The notes: generated from the sequence alone by a model not told the origin. 64,000 bases of DNA from Rhyacophila brunnea (GCA_022495005.1 JAGYXB010001003.1:62001-126000), one strand, 5' to 3'. Positions 1-12,104 are shown, numbered from the stretch's first letter. Translations and numbers: made by a program.

Positions 1-410
1 CAATATCTAAGAAATGTATTATATGGATACATTACTAACAAAATATATAAATGCATCCCCTGCAACTTTAGTTTTGACGGCCAACACGTCTGGTTAATAA
101 GTCCAACTGTAATTTAGTATTCGCAAATCTGCACGCGTCGTTTCTGATCACCAAGGGCGTCGAAGGGCAACGGAAGTAAACTAAAAATCACAACCCCGAC
201 AAAAAATTACAGTCCTCTTAAATATTTTATGTTAATTAATACACTTTGTTTCCAACCAGTGAGCTGATTTTTTTAATGGAAAGATATTTTAGTTATTAGT
301 AGCTATTTCTATATATACCAAATAATTCTCCTCGATTTGCCGCCCTTCGAGTAACTGCCGCCCTCAAGCGACGCTCAATCTGCCTACCCCCATGGGACGT
401 CACTGTAGAC
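1..410. repeat. Family D repeat, copy 1 (cut by window edge)
   Basis: This stretch recurs in the same orientation at about 14079-14587. Shared blocks include the opening 'caatatctaagaaatgt', 'acactttgtttccaacca', 'ctcctcgatttgccgcc' and 'cgacgctcaatctgcctacc'; both copies end at the shared 'gggacgtcact'. The copies have clearly diverged. No coding frame or terminal inverted repeat is visible. The true left end lies outside the window, so the full length is unknown. It may be a non-autonomous transposon or part of a larger duplicated unit. Confidence 0.7.
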
Positions 411-1320
411 ACCGCACAATGTGTGCATTATTTTAGTATGTTAAGCAAAAATCTTTAAACTCATTCGGTGTGCTTCCTTGCTTTATAATTAATATTTTTA
501 CAATTTTGTACCTTTTACTTGTATTTTTCATACTGTTTTTGTGATATTGCATATATTTATTACTTCCTTACACTGTTTCTTTGTTTTTTGAAAGGGTTTA
601 ATTGCTTTGTAAATATCGTTTTTAACCACTGCCTTCAAATGCATTAAATTAATTTCTCTACTGCGTATTGCGGAAAAAACTATCAATAACCTGAATTACG
701 TTACATTTAATTTAAATAAAGAAGGAAAAAGAAATGATAAAAATAATATCTGAAAAAAGAATGAAAATAAACAATGATAATCGTTAGTCGTAAAGCAGTC
801 GTAACCTGCCGCTGGCATAAATAGCTAATTGCGTTTTGATGGGTAGATAATATACTTAATACCAATTTCACGACTTAGTGGACCGGACTGACTTGAACAA
901 CCTGAGCCCCGAGATATAGGAGATCATTCTCCTTGACTGACTTTCTTCCAATCAACTGAATTCTGAAATTTTGGAAGAATATGTGAAAATACTTTCCATA
1001 ATATTTTGATAAAGGCATCGGTACTGGATTTCCCTGGTATTTTTTACATTTATTTATTAACATAAATAATAATATTATATGAAATACATAATAATATGTA
1101 TAAATAAATGAAACACAAAATAATATTATATGAAATTACATCTACGACAAACATCCATTTAACAATAAATAGAAACAGAAAAGTCAATTTATAATAATAT
1201 ACATAATTATACATACATAACATAAATAATATAATATATTATAATCTACACGAAATGTAGTAGACAATAAAAAAAATATTTGATAAAAACATTTCTGAAT
1301 ATATTATTAAATTTAAATTG
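411..1320. other. AT-rich intergenic sequence
   Basis: AT-rich DNA with many short 'aataatattat' runs, mainly at 1060-1310. I see no gene or recognisable element; the longest open frames are about 60 codons, which is what chance gives at this base composition. Confidence 0.6.
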
Positions 1321-1450
1321 ATTTAAGTTTTGTACTATTTTATTTGAGTCGTTTTTGCCTTTTGACATCTTCATGCACTATTCACACTCACCAATGGTAA
1401 ATGCACACTGACAACAAATACACTTAATTCTCACTTATATAATAAATTAA
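1321..1450 (+). repeat. MITE family M, partial copy
   Basis: It begins with 'ttaagttttgtactatt' followed by a 'gagtcgtttttgcc' block and 'catcttcatgcactattc'. The same order occurs at about 57847-57950 and, reverse-complemented, at 5320-5418. In the complete copy (57.8-58.1 kb) this block is one terminal inverted repeat. Only the left half is recognisable here. Confidence 0.55.
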
Positions 1451-2620
1451 TACTTACAATAAATGAAGGTATAAACCTTATTACCTAAGTAAAGGAGAGG
1501 CAAATTTTTTTTTATACTTGATCGTGATAAGGCTGGGAATATGGCCGTAGCCGTGGAGGTGTATTTATTACTAGACTAGAGTAGGAGAGGTTCCAAAAAT
1601 AAGTTGTTGCGGAGAACGGTGTTTATTGAATAAAAAATCTTTAACAAAAAAAAAACAAATTTTAACTTATTTTATATTTTATGTTTACATTAGAAGTATT
1701 ATAAAAATAAGTAAATTACCAGGCTCGATCTTAAGCAAAGCATATTCGAGTGTGTTTAGGAAAAAGGGCGTAACCCTCTATTTTTCTAAAAGTGCTTTTA
1801 TTATATATTAACAATGTATACAACTAAATACACGTACTGTTAAAAGGAATTAAGCCACAAATGCCGATTTATTATCTAAATTCAGGTTTTAATTGAGCTT
1901 TAATTAAGTTTTAATTTAAGGAAAAAAGCATTTACCCTCAATTTTATTGATTTTTCTATAATAACTTCTTTAATTATTAGTAGATCGAAAATATATTACA
2001 CCAAATCATCAATCATCATGCACCCAATGTATGTGCCTATTTTTTTATTAATATTGAACCAAAATCATTCAAGAAACGTTTTTTGCTTCTCGTGTAAAAT
2101 TTGATCTGTGTGGGTTACGCCCTTTTTCTTAAACACAGTGGAATATAATGGGAATAGTATTAACAGATTTTCTTACAGGAAATAGTTCTTACCTATTCGC
2201 CCAACCCATTAGTTACTTTCATTGGATCCAGAATACATCGAAAACAACGTAAATTTCTTTGACTAGTTACGGATTCATACTATTTATACACGATGGCCAC
2301 TGTACAAACTTGCCCAACGTAGTGTTTCATACTCACTATATATTAATTATTAGTAAATTAATATTTCTAAAACTAGTAACTAGTCGTAACTAACAAAGTG
2401 TAAAATTAGTGCTCAGCGCATACAGACAGATCATCAGAGATACTTTGTTTGTCATTAAAGTCATCTCAGTAAACTTTAAAAGGCCTCCAGCGGCAATTAT
2501 GCAAAACGGAGTGAAAAGGATCTTTTCAGTTGAGGTTTACGGTATGCATCTATTGAGTATATTCTATATAATTAATAGGTTGCGTTAAGTCGTTTTTTTT
2601 TGTTTTAACCCTACTAATTA
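1451..2620. other. AT-rich intergenic sequence
   Basis: No gene or complete element recognised. A short block around 1540-1555 ('atatggccgtagcc') recurs near 30632, hinting at another dispersed repeat, but the match is too short to delimit. Confidence 0.5.
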
Positions 2621-2627
2621 CAGCATA

Positions 2628-2700
2628 GTAGAACCTCGATATAACGGACTAGTGTGGGTGAGTGAATATTCGTTAAAGCCGAAAGTTCGTTATATAAAAA
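2628..2700 (+). repeat. Lone pogo/Tigger-like terminal sequence
   Basis: 'agtagaacctcgatataacg' resembles terminal repeats of Tc1/mariner-superfamily pogo/Tigger-like elements, which typically start CAGTAGAACCTC. A related phrase, 'cgttatataaaaac', follows about 50 bp on. I found no matching inverted right end nearby, so this is at most a solo terminus or a truncated MITE. Confidence 0.35.
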
Positions 2701-2808
2701 CACAAACAAAATCCTGTTTATTCGTTATTGAATAATATATCCAGACACATCCATTGTGGAAAGACGTTAATGTTCGATGTTGACGAGCTTGCTTTCGGTA
2801 ATCCTGCG

Positions 2809-3496
2809 GGTCTATTCTATACACAAGGCTACTATCGACCGCTAAAGTGATAAAATGATAGTATGTATTACATATATTTATATTGAGGTATTATAATTGT
2901 TACAATAAGTCAAGGGCTTAGTGTCAAACAACACTATCTACAAAAGTGCAACTTTACAGGAGAGCCAAAAATCGTTATTTTAGATTCTTGTAACTCAACA
3001 AGGGAAATGTTTATTTAAAACCTAATGTTAATATTTTATAATTTATTGTGTATTGTACATTTATCTTGCTTATGATGATGTTAAAATTTATAGGGATAGT
3101 TTTTAAAAAATATGATAACAAGGGTAACTTATCTAGTTAGCGTTAAACTTTACTGACAATTTAATAAGAAATTAGAAAAGATTGACACAACGTTGTTTGA
3201 CTATCATGTAGCCATAAATGTAAAATAACGTTATCTCAAAAAAAAAAAAAAAAAACACTGTTTTGTAGATAACCTTGTCTGACTTTAAGCACTTGAAGTT
3301 AGCCGTCTAAACAGTCAAAACTGTCCATCTCGCTCTAAATTTTATCACAGCCAAGAGAAGTGCTGTTAAAATATAGCACTTAATTGCAACAATTACAACC
3401 AACTAATTGTATTTGTTACAATAAGTGCTAATACTTTGATACAAACCTACCCTAGTTAGCCGTCGTATTTAGCGGTCGATAAGTATAGAATAGACC
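2809..3496. repeat. MITE family A, copy 1
   Basis: The ends are inverted repeats: 'ggtctattctatac' at the left is matched exactly, reverse-complemented, at the right (3483-3496). The subterminal 'tatcgaccgctaa' is inverted too. The interior contains 'agttagccgtctaaac' and a 'cagccaagagaagtgctgttaaaatatagcact' type block that recurs in copies at 36.5, 42.3 and 60.5 kb. There is no coding capacity. Superfamily unknown, because no convincing target duplication is visible. Confidence 0.7.
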
Positions 3497-5000
3497 AACT
3501 GGTACTAAAAGAATCAAGTTTCGTTTGCACTTTTTAAGTCTGCTGTTTTTATACGTATCACCGTATATAAATTACATGTATTTACATTACAGTGAATATT
3601 TATAATTTTATTAGTATTTTTCTACAATTATTATTATAATATACCCTTGATCATTGACAACATTTTAGAGAAAATTTAATGTTTAAATTCATACATTCTG
3701 ATGAGATGTAGGTATTTAAAAAAAATATATGTAATATAAAACCATATAAATTAATGTAATATTAGTAAAAATTCTGTACATTAATAAATTTTACCTCTCT
3801 GGTAAAGTTTCTATTAAAATATTTCTGTTAATTGAGTATTTACTAATTTATGTTACGCAGAATTAAGTTGCTTTTTGTAGGGGGTACTTTTAGTATGAAA
3901 TAATTAATGTTTTCGAATATTATGGAAATGGATCAAAGGGTTAAGATTGCTTGCGCGGCGAAATGAGAAAATGTTTCACACGGTGGTTCCAAATATAATA
4001 TTCATAATTATTTGATGAATCATAATTATTTATCATGACTCATGATAATTATAAAACTTATTTTACAAATGTCCCAACAGTATATTTGAAGACTAGCGAT
4101 ACAGATTGATTTGTACCGGTGGCAATTAAAATAACTAATTCGTTATTTTCTTTCGTCCACGTTTTCTGTTCGTCAATAATAATTATAATTGCTCGGTCCG
4201 GTTGTGATTTTTCTCGTTCGTAATTTAAAATCAAAATGAAGTCATGTAACGCATAATGCGACATATTAAGAGGTTGTCCATAAATGACGTCACATGTTTT
4301 GAGACTTTTTTAAAACTACAGCAGATCATAAGGCACAATGACGTATATTAAAACAGTGCCTAGTATATTTAGTAATATCATTAATAGCAATCACAGGCAC
4401 CCAGGCTTTGAGAAAACTACATAACCTTTGACTTATTTATCAAGACGTATACGTTTATGGCGCTAATACCGTTGCAATACCGCCAGCACGCAAACAGCGC
4501 CATGACGTAGATGTAGATATATTATAAAAACTGAACAGTGGACATATTGTGACCTCACGTGGAATCATTGATATACTACTAGATGAGGAGTTCCTATACA
4601 AGTGTCATTTTAAAAATGTACCACAAAAGAAGATATTACGAATATCGTCTTATAATATTTCCTTGTAGGTATAATGCGTTAAGACCGTTAACATGATTTC
4701 CAGAATTTCACCCGTATTGCTCTGGCTGTAAAACTAAATTTGCGTTCTTGGAATAGTGACCCTAAGGGTATATGCAATGTCATGTCTGAGCGGACAGAGC
4801 AAGTCGTCATGCGCTGACTATTAGTTAGAGTAAGATGCAAGCTAGATCGGGCTTACTCATAATTATTGCCAAGTCGTTTTCAAGACAAATATTAAGTGAG
4901 CTTATATCGAGTTAAGTCCGCTGATATTAAAACAGTAAGTTTTAACACTGGCGGAGTCGCTGAAAATCGGGCGTCATTTTAAGAAGCATATGATTCATTG
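3497..5000. other. AT-rich intergenic sequence
   Basis: No gene or defined element recognised. A 68-codon frame on the minus strand (4058-4264) has no recognisable motif and is treated as chance. Confidence 0.5.
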
Positions 5001-5007
5001 ATATACA

Positions 5008-5080
5008 TGCGTGGAATCGAATCCGGAGCCCTCGGCTGAAACGCCAGCGTTTTACGCACTGGACCGGCAATGACAAACTT
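5008..5080 (-). repeat. tRNA-derived SINE head (degenerate)
   Basis: Read on the minus strand, 'ggtccagtgcgtaaaacgc' resembles an internal A box, and 'ggattcgattcc' about 30 bp downstream resembles a B box. This layout matches the head of the SINE at 41.9 kb. Acceptor-stem pairing is poor, so it is not a functional tRNA gene. The body and tail could not be delimited. Confidence 0.5.
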
Positions 5081-5319
5081 TGTCATAAAATCATATATCC
5101 AATTTAACCAATTTGTTAAAAAAAAAACAAATTCGTCGATAATGATAGATTTTAGTATAATTTGCTCACGGATAATTTTAAGAAGAAAAAATAAGTAATA
5201 TTTTAATGGTTTTGTTACGTACCATTTTTTACAACCATTACATAAAAAATGTATTAATTTATTATATTAGTTCCTACTAATAATAGTTCCAATAATTAAC
5301 TGTAGGTATTCGTTGTCAT

Positions 5320-5420
5320 TGTGTTTTTACCATTGGTGAGTACGCATGTACCTGAATATGTCGAAAGGCAAAACCCGGGTCGCAAAAAATTACTCAAATG
5401 GAACGGTACAAAACTTATAT
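5320..5420 (-). repeat. MITE family M, partial copy
   Basis: Reverse complement of the block at 1321-1450, ending in 'actcaaatggaacggtac' followed by 'aaaactt'. It carries the 'gcaaaacccgggtcgcaaaaa' type segment that in the 57.8 kb copy reads 'aagccgggtttcgcc' on the other strand. Only one half is present. Confidence 0.5.
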
Positions 5421-6145
5421 ATATTAGAATTTCAATTATTTCAATATTAAGATTATAACATTCATTCAGGTCTCCCTATACAATATCACTGACGAGCTGG
5501 GCGGCTTTGGAATCATTGCGGTTTTAAAATTTCCAGGCCCGGATGTAGGTAGAGAAGACTTTTTAATTAAGAGAGTGCTTACTTTGGCATTCATTTCGCA
5601 AAACTGGGAATATATTATTTCATAAAGACTGCACAGTTAGTCGCCGTGGTTAGATTTCCACAACCAAAAAAGCGCATGATATATTAATAATTTAAATAAT
5701 AATATAAAATATTAGTGTTTCTATTTAAATTCTTTTCATAATATTCTACAAAATCATTTAGTATGTAATTAAGTATCTTTTTAATATATAATTTCTTTCA
5801 TGCGAATAAATTCTTATCTATGCTGCCTCTAATTCTATTTGGTAATGGCTACCTATTTTCTAATTTAAATTAAGGTAATCACAAATAGTATTTATAACTA
5901 ACCTGAGAAATAATCCATGTATGTTATTATGAGGTCATTACACTTTCTGAGGTCTATTTGTTGAAGGTTTTAGAAGACTAAGAGAACCTTCTTCCGACTG
6001 GATGTAGATTACCACCGGATTTTTAATAGCACATGCCCGGCTAGTGAATGCAGAGACGGACGTGTGTGGAGAAGGTAGTCAGATAGCCAAAAGATGAGGC
6101 ACACGACACTTAGTCATAGAGTCCAACGAAGAAGAGTGCTTTATA
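5421..6145. other. Unassigned sequence
   Basis: No gene recognised. A somewhat more GC-balanced block at 5980-6125 ('cggatttttaatagcacatg', 'cgaagaagagtgc') looks like worn coding or element sequence, but no frame yields a recognisable motif. Confidence 0.4.
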
Positions 6146-6148
6146 ATA

Positions 6149-6705
6149 ATTATTGGTTAGGCCAATTACGGTCGCTTTCATCCCAATATTTCCCTCCTAT
6201 CTCAAATCCCCAGCTGTTGTCACAAGTCCAGTTACGGGTCATTAGTCGACCGTGATTGAACAACAGGTTTAGTTACCTCAACTTACATGAAGACAGCGGG
6301 CGCGTTCTAGGCTTGTTACAGCTAGACCGTCGCGAGTAATTCAAATCTCATACAGACCAATTCAAAAGTTATTCGAAGACGACGGGTGGGTCAATTGTAT
6401 ATAGTGTGACCGTCATCCAAGAGATAATTCTGAATATCTTGCAAGTCATGATACCTGCTCTTGTTATTCGTCAACGTCATTTATCATATCATTCATTAAA
6501 TATGTATCCTCAAGTGCCGCGCACAGAGTAACCCAACACACAATACCGCGCGAGTGATAGTTCAACCAGACTACGTAGCCAGTCTCAACAGCATAAAAGT
6601 TCAGTGCCTGGTAGCTTAACATTACCCCCCTCCAGCATCCATATCCACCATAAAAACCAATAATTATAATCCACTATTAAAAGAGCAACCAATTATTATA
6701 GAAAG
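6149..6705 (+). repeat. Family B repeat, copy 1
   Basis: One of three copies in the same orientation (others at about 55164-55745 and 62188-62745). Shared blocks include 'ggccaattacggtcgctttc', 'gttacagctagaccgtcgcg', 'gtgaccgtc' and 'tcaacagca'. The ends form short imperfect inverted repeats of the type 'ttggttRggc'. No open frame is conserved between copies, which suggests a non-autonomous DNA transposon of about 0.57 kb. Confidence 0.65.
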
Positions 6706-7690
6706 AATTTTATTCCGGATAGTATAAATATGTGAGATTATTCGCAATTTGGTATGTTAGATAGACAGATTAATGGATAAAAGCTGTTCCACAGAGAGTG
6801 AAATATTTAATTTAAAATTTTAATTGGTCCCAGATTTTTTATAGGGTTTTTCTGTGACTTTTAAAGTAGTATCTTGTTTCTCCGTTACTTTGGTTTATTA
6901 TTTTAGAATAATTATTAATTTATAAACAGTAAATTAAATAATCCAAGTTCTTTAAGTCTTTAAGGTAATTATTTTTGTTTGAGGCTTGGTTTTTTCCATA
7001 TTATGTTTTTATGATGTGGAAATATGGACCGTAAAAACAACAAATTAAAATTAGTCAATAATTTTGAAAAGTACGTATATCCATCCTAAAAGAGTTATGA
7101 TACAACACAAAAACCTGACCATCCATTTATCTGAGATGAAAGAGACCCATAACATAATAAACGTCATAATAGATTGATCAATTGACTAACATCTAGTTCC
7201 CTCAATCAATCTCGTTAGAAACCTCTTGATGAAGCTGCCAACATCCACATTGGATTGTTATGTCAATGAAAAAAAAATATTTCATTAAAATTACTATTTT
7301 CTAGAAACAATAGAAATTATTATCGAATAAACTGATACTACTCTGTATTCATACGCTTGATATGCAAATATTAGTTTATACGCAAGCACATAGTAGGGGC
7401 TGTACCTAAGTACGAACGTAATCAATCAATTTTTGACACAAACACCTTCTTGAGGCCATTTGTTCCACTTACTGCATCGACTAACAAAGGGAAAATTACT
7501 TCCGGGACTTTCCCGCAAGACTTACTTGTAAAACTAAACTTAAAACAGGTTCCCAATAAACTTATGGCGGGTAAAACCCAGAGCTGGTATAATTTATATT
7601 TTCTAAAGGTTCAGTTTCAGGGAGATAATCCTTAGGGTTTATCTCCAAGTGTTGGTTATGACAAATTAAAAATCGGAATCCCTGAGTCAT
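6706..7690. other. AT-rich intergenic sequence
   Basis: No element or gene recognised. A 61-codon frame at 7450-7635 lies just upstream of the RT-like tail at 7.7 kb but shows no motif of its own. Confidence 0.45.
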
Positions 7691-7694
7691 GAGT

Positions 7695-7830
7695 TCGGCA
7701 AACGATGGCCAAAATTGAGATGGCTGGACTGTGCTACAATATTGGAGAGTGTCGGCGCTGGATTATCCAGGATGGAGGAAGTTTTTGAAGGAGGCCAAGA
7801 CCCACCAAAGGTTGTAGTGGCACAAAATGA
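7695..7830 (+). pseudogene. RTE-like reverse transcriptase C-terminal relic
   Basis: One frame gives RWLDC near 7716, and another gives GWRKFLKEAKTHQRL followed by a stop at 7815-7817. Ending a non-LTR polyprotein with R-W-x-D, then W-R-x-F-L-x-E-A-K-x-H and a stop is typical of RTE-like elements in insects (known family pattern, not a search result). The two motifs lie in different frames, so the copy is frameshifted. Nothing recognisable of the catalytic RT domain lies upstream, so this is a 5'-truncated 3' end. What follows is AT-rich ('aaaatgataaattac'). Confidence 0.5.
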
Positions 7831-8170
7831 TAAATTACACATATCTATATATCATGTAGGGTGGTGTATAATTTATATTTATCTCAAACGTAATACAATA
7901 CGAATTATTACGAATATCACTATATTACAAGTAGGTTCCTCTTCTTTTTATCGAGTTTTCCATAATAATATGGATTCCATGATTTGAAAGACGTATACAA
8001 CTTTATTCATAAAAATACATTTATTATTGTGCTACATAACAATATATACAATATATTAATATGTATAAATTTATTTTTATTGTAAAAAGAGTTAATTAGC
8101 ATTTTACTCCTGAGCGGAGTATATGGATCTACATAGTGGAGGTTATAGAATTTTTTTGATTGATAAATAT
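7831..8170. other. AT-rich intergenic sequence
   Basis: Dominated by AT runs such as the stretch at 8030-8090; nothing recognisable. Confidence 0.5.
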
Positions 8171-8175
8171 TATTA

Positions 8176-8305
8176 CCATGTTAAATGGGTGAGTGGTAAT
8201 ATTATAAAGTCGTAGGTGTCGGGTTTGATTTTCGGGTCTAGCAAATTCATATATTCCTTTTTCAGTGGCCCAGAGTATGCATTCATTTTACTCATTGGGA
8301 TTTTT
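8176..8305 (+). repeat. SINE family S1, degraded copy
   Basis: 'ttataaagtcgtaggtg', 'cgggtttgattttcgggtct' and 'agcaaattcatat' align with the S1 copies at 16.0 and 56.1 kb, including the remnant B box (ggtttgatt). The downstream 'cagagtatgcattc' and 'tcattgggat' match the S1 body 'agagtatagacccaatagg'. Diverged throughout. Confidence 0.5.
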
Positions 8306-9462
8306 CACTAGATTAGAAACACATATTTCAAAAACAACATATTTTTCCAGCCGCGGGGTCAAGTCTACAGACCCCGGTTTTAGGTTCGGTTACTCTCCTA
8401 GCAAGGCCACCGTCGGTATAGTACATAATAATATTATAAATAAAATTCACAATGATTTTTTGCTTTTAGGGGAAAACCAAATCCGCGGCTGCAAATATAC
8501 TGGTTCCAAATAGAGTGGTTTTATCGTAGCTTAGACTATAATATGAACTAGTTGCTACCAGAAGATATTTTTGATTAAACAATAAATGACTAAAGAAAAT
8601 ATTATATTATAAATCTAACGTAGATTTATAACAGTAGGGTTATTAAGCTTCAAAATTATTGATTGAAGTTATTATCCCGGTTCTAAAATAAGTGAACGTT
8701 TTTTCAGGGTTCAGTTTTAGTTTCACTTCCAGCTCTGAATAAAAATACTCAAACTTTTACATAAGAGTATAAATAAGAGAGTCAGCGACTGAATAGAGTG
8801 TAAATTTAAGCAGTAGAAGACGACATAAAATATTATAATGGAAAGTCTTGAAAAATATTATTTGAAAAACTTGTTTGTTACATAAGTGAAATACTTTAAT
8901 GGTGTCAACTGTGTTTTTTTGTACAAAAAAAATATTGTATTACAGCTGTAACATTTATCTTACTATGTTAACAAATTCTGGTCGAACCTACGATATCATT
9001 TTGTTCTACCGTACTGAAAACAAAACACGCATGAGGTTAAATGATTTTGACAAGAAAACTGGATGAGTTCCGAGTGAGAGAAGTACATGATAGCAACCTT
9101 TACAATAATCACACCATTTACCTGCAAACGTTCAATGTTGAATTGTTTTTTAAATGTTACATATTATTTTGATTGATGAATTTCACGTTATTTGTCATTT
9201 TAATATATATATTATTATCGATATTAATTGTCTGGAGCCAAAAGTACCAAATATTATTATATTGATGTATTCTGTGAATTTATTTCAATTATGTTTGAAC
9301 AGCTTCTTTTCTAAGAATATTATAACATTTAATTACTTCTAATGTTTTTAATAATGTAACTATTGTTATCAATAGTTCTTAATTCAATTGCTGGTATTAA
9401 TAAATACAAATGTTGTATCAATAGAGAATATTTTGATGAAACTGTAATGTAAACTTTTAAAA
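8306..9462. other. AT-rich intergenic sequence
   Basis: No gene or element recognised. A short GC-richer patch around 8350-8420 contains an 82-codon frame (8265-8513) with no recognisable domain. Confidence 0.45.
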
Positions 9463-9987
9463 TATCGTCGCTATAGGATTTGTTTCCCGAATAGACCAAA
9501 TGTCAATTTTACAGGAGACGAAAAACAAATTTCACTGTCGTATATTTTAATATCAGTAGATGTACCAATCATTCTTTCTATACTGTATGATTGAAACATT
9601 ATCTAAGAATAGATTCCAAGAATAATATACTGGTATAAATCATTAAATGCACAGAAAATGCGTTTTATTTACAAGTACTCAATGTGGATATTCGGGAAAT
9701 TTTTAGCGCTCTCTCAGAATAATGGATATTCGGGACAAAACATGGATGTTCGGGATTTAAGACCGTAGCGTATTGCTGCACGGCCCACAGATTACTGAGT
9801 GGTCAAAAAGTACGCGCCTCAAATGTTATATTTATTTACACAATAATTGTTAATAATTACCTCTACTATTTAAATACTTAATGATCGTAATTACCCAAGT
9901 TCGTATGTAATAATAACATGCGGCAATCGCTTTTTTAGTTTTTTTTTCGGATTAAGTAATAAAATAGTTTTAAAATAATTAACCATT

Positions 9988-10150
9988 TTTTTATTGAACG
10001 AATAATTCACAAGATTTAAGAATGTACCATTTTAATAATTGAACATACTTATATAATTTTTTAAAATCATTTCTGAGAAAATATATTATAAGGTATCTAC
10101 TTCTTCAATTACTAACCGACATCACGGTCATTTCTCCAATATTTTATGAT
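9988..10150 (-). repeat. Family T repeat fragment (tail)
   Basis: 'cgaataattcacaagattta', 'agaatgtaccatt' and 'ctgagaaaatatattata' match the tail of the tRNA-like family T copies at 12.1 and 40.5 kb. The following 'tcaattactaaccgacatca' also matches 40.42 kb. The tRNA-like part is missing. Confidence 0.55.
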
Positions 10151-10673
10151 GGTACTTACTCGTACTTGCTAACAATTTTATATTAATACTTTTTCCAAAA
10201 AAAAAAAATCTATTTATATATATATGTATATTATTATATCTATATATTTCTATAATTGACAATTAAACTTATTACAAACCACCAAATAAATATTACCTAT
10301 ATATTTAATATTGTAAGGAATAACAACACAAAATAATAGCATGTATAAATTAATTACCATTGGCTGCTAATATTAGGTAGGTACTAATATCTTAAGTATA
10401 TAATATCTACCAAATAAATAGTTACTAACATACATATTAAATTAGAATAACTATCAGCGCATTCAAAAATAAATAATAGCATCGCCTTTATTTTCATAGA
10501 AATACCTAGATTAAAAGTAAAATAAAGACAAACAATGTTTGATTAATAATAATTTGAAATAATAATTATTTTTTACGTCATAGTAGTTGCCGGGTCATAC
10601 TGTAGAATTCATATAACCGTTGGGATTTTGTGTCATTTATCAAAACAAAATGCAGTTATTTAGGTTAAAATAC

Positions 10674-10925
10674 TCACTTCCACAACTCTACTGTAAGTTC
10701 AGGGTGAACTGGTGATGTATCAGCTATGAATGATCTCTTCAAATTTGATGAATTCACTATTAAAACAATAGTAATGTTAAAAACAATATCAATAAGACGA
10801 AATTTGAAAGAAGTCACCGGACGGCAGAAAAATATGAAAGTGGGCGTGATTATTTTAGAGCTAGACAGCGTGAATGTGGGAGCGAGATGCACGACGTGAG
10901 CGCGGTTTGATTGGCTTGGAGTCAT
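10674..10925 (-). CDS. Hypothetical small frame inside the 9.46-11.2 kb element
   Basis: An 83-codon open frame beginning ATG and lying in a locally GC-richer pocket (10820-10925). The protein has no recognised domain; the middle (around residues 42-56) is hydrophobic. Directly at its 3' end the minus strand reads GAA|GTGAGTATTTT, a good match to a eukaryotic splice donor, so it could be a first exon rather than a whole gene. This is inference only. Chance is quite possible. Confidence 0.15.
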   Translation of the reverse strand: MTPSQSNRAHVVHLAPTFTLSSSKIITPTFIFFCRPVTSFKFRLIDIVFNITIVLIVNSSNLKRSFIADTSPVHPELTVELWK

Positions 10926-11324
10926 ATTCGGGAAATAAACACTCAGCCAGAGATATATTTCGACCGAAATTAACTTGGATATTCAGGTACAAATAGTTGG
11001 ACATTCGGGAGAACACCACGGAGTAATTGTAACTTAACATGGCGTATTCGGGTTTTTTAAAAAAATATATCTGTTCCTAGATAAAAATATATTGTTTTTA
11101 TAAATGATTTCGGTAGAGTTCGATAAAAGAAATTGAACTGCATTAAAATGTCGATTTCGACAAAAATGGATATTCGGGAAACAAATCCTATAGCGACGAT
11201 ATGTCGAATAAATACCTACTATTTTATTTTGTGGTTCATGGTAATTATATATTTATTTTACTTTAATTTCATAAAACATTTTAATAAAATCACAAGCAAA
11301 CAATTTAATAGAAAATCTACTTTC

Positions 11325-11535
11325 ACGTCATGGTGGAGGTTTGTATTAACAGATTTTTTTTTACGAAAAATGAATGTTAGCCACTTGTTCAACCTATAAG
11401 ATCCATACTACGACTCCAAACACAAATTAAATGACAATATGAATAACAATATGTGTATTTTCCAGATCCAAAAATCGAACCTGGAACTCACGATATTATA
11501 ATCCGACACGTAAGTCGCCTGGCCATTGTGGGTAA
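11325..11535 (-). repeat. SINE family S1, copy
   Basis: On the minus strand the element begins 'cccacaatggccaggcgac' (A-box region), then 'ccaggttcga' (B box, 11474-11483), then 'atctggaaaatacacatatt', and ends 'ggctaacattcatttttcg' and 'aaatctgttaata'. This order is shared with five other copies. It is a tRNA-related, Pol III-type SINE layout, with no protein coding. Confidence 0.7.
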
Positions 11536-11614
11536 TTACTTTAAATACTATACCTAAATATATTACAGTGAACTACGAGAATACAGATCGCTTATATTAC
11601 TATATTTTAATTCA

Positions 11615-11830
11615 ACGAATAATTCACAGGGTTTAATAATGTAACACTCTTTTATTGAACATAGATAATTTGAAAACACTTCTGAGAATATAATATTATA
11701 TACGCACCAGAAAAATCCTTTTTTTTAAATACGATATACAGAAGATTACAAGAAAGTTGTTATATAATTACTTTTTTCAGAAGTATTTTCAAATTATGTA
11801 TGAACTATATTATAGTCCTTGAAGAATCAT
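11615..11830. repeat. Family T repeat, copy with inverted arms
   Basis: The left arm 'caacgaataattcacagggt', 'tttgaaaacacttctgagaa' is followed by a partial inverted copy 'ttcagaagtattttcaaatt'. The tRNA-like core seen at 12.2 and 40.2 kb is absent. Confidence 0.5.
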
Positions 11831-12104
11831 TAAAACTCTAGTATTCTTGCAATTTTCAATCTGTTTATAGCCAATAACTATCTTAAATATTGAAAGCATT
11901 AGTTGGTTGTTTTTCCAAAGTGCAGAACTCACCTGCCATGTGTGATGGTGAAGATAACTTCAAGTGGAAGTTGTCTTATAAATTCTGAAGATATTGTATA
12001 TTTAGCTCACTTTAGCACATTATGTATTGTTTATACTTATGTATTAATAATCTCATACCAATAATGTTACCTATTTACCTTATATTATTCATTAACTATT
12101 TCTT

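Larger units (their letters stand above)
9463..11205. mobile_element. Putative DNA transposon with ~35 bp TIRs and subterminal motifs
   Basis: The left end, 'atatcgtcgctataggattt' then 'gtttcccgaata', is matched inverted at 11168-11205 with only slight differences. Between these ends the motif GGATATTCGGGA or a close variant occurs repeatedly near both ends: about 9686, 9723, 9743 (as ggatgttcggga), 10926 (catattcggga), 10979, 11000 (ggacattcggga), 11042 and 11167. Short repeats clustered inside the TIRs are typical of transposase-binding subterminal repeats of DNA transposons (known principle). The interior holds no recognisable transposase; an 83-codon minus-strand frame (10674-10925) is unassigned. 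It contains a family T fragment at about 9988-10150. The target duplication could not be fixed. Confidence 0.6.
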
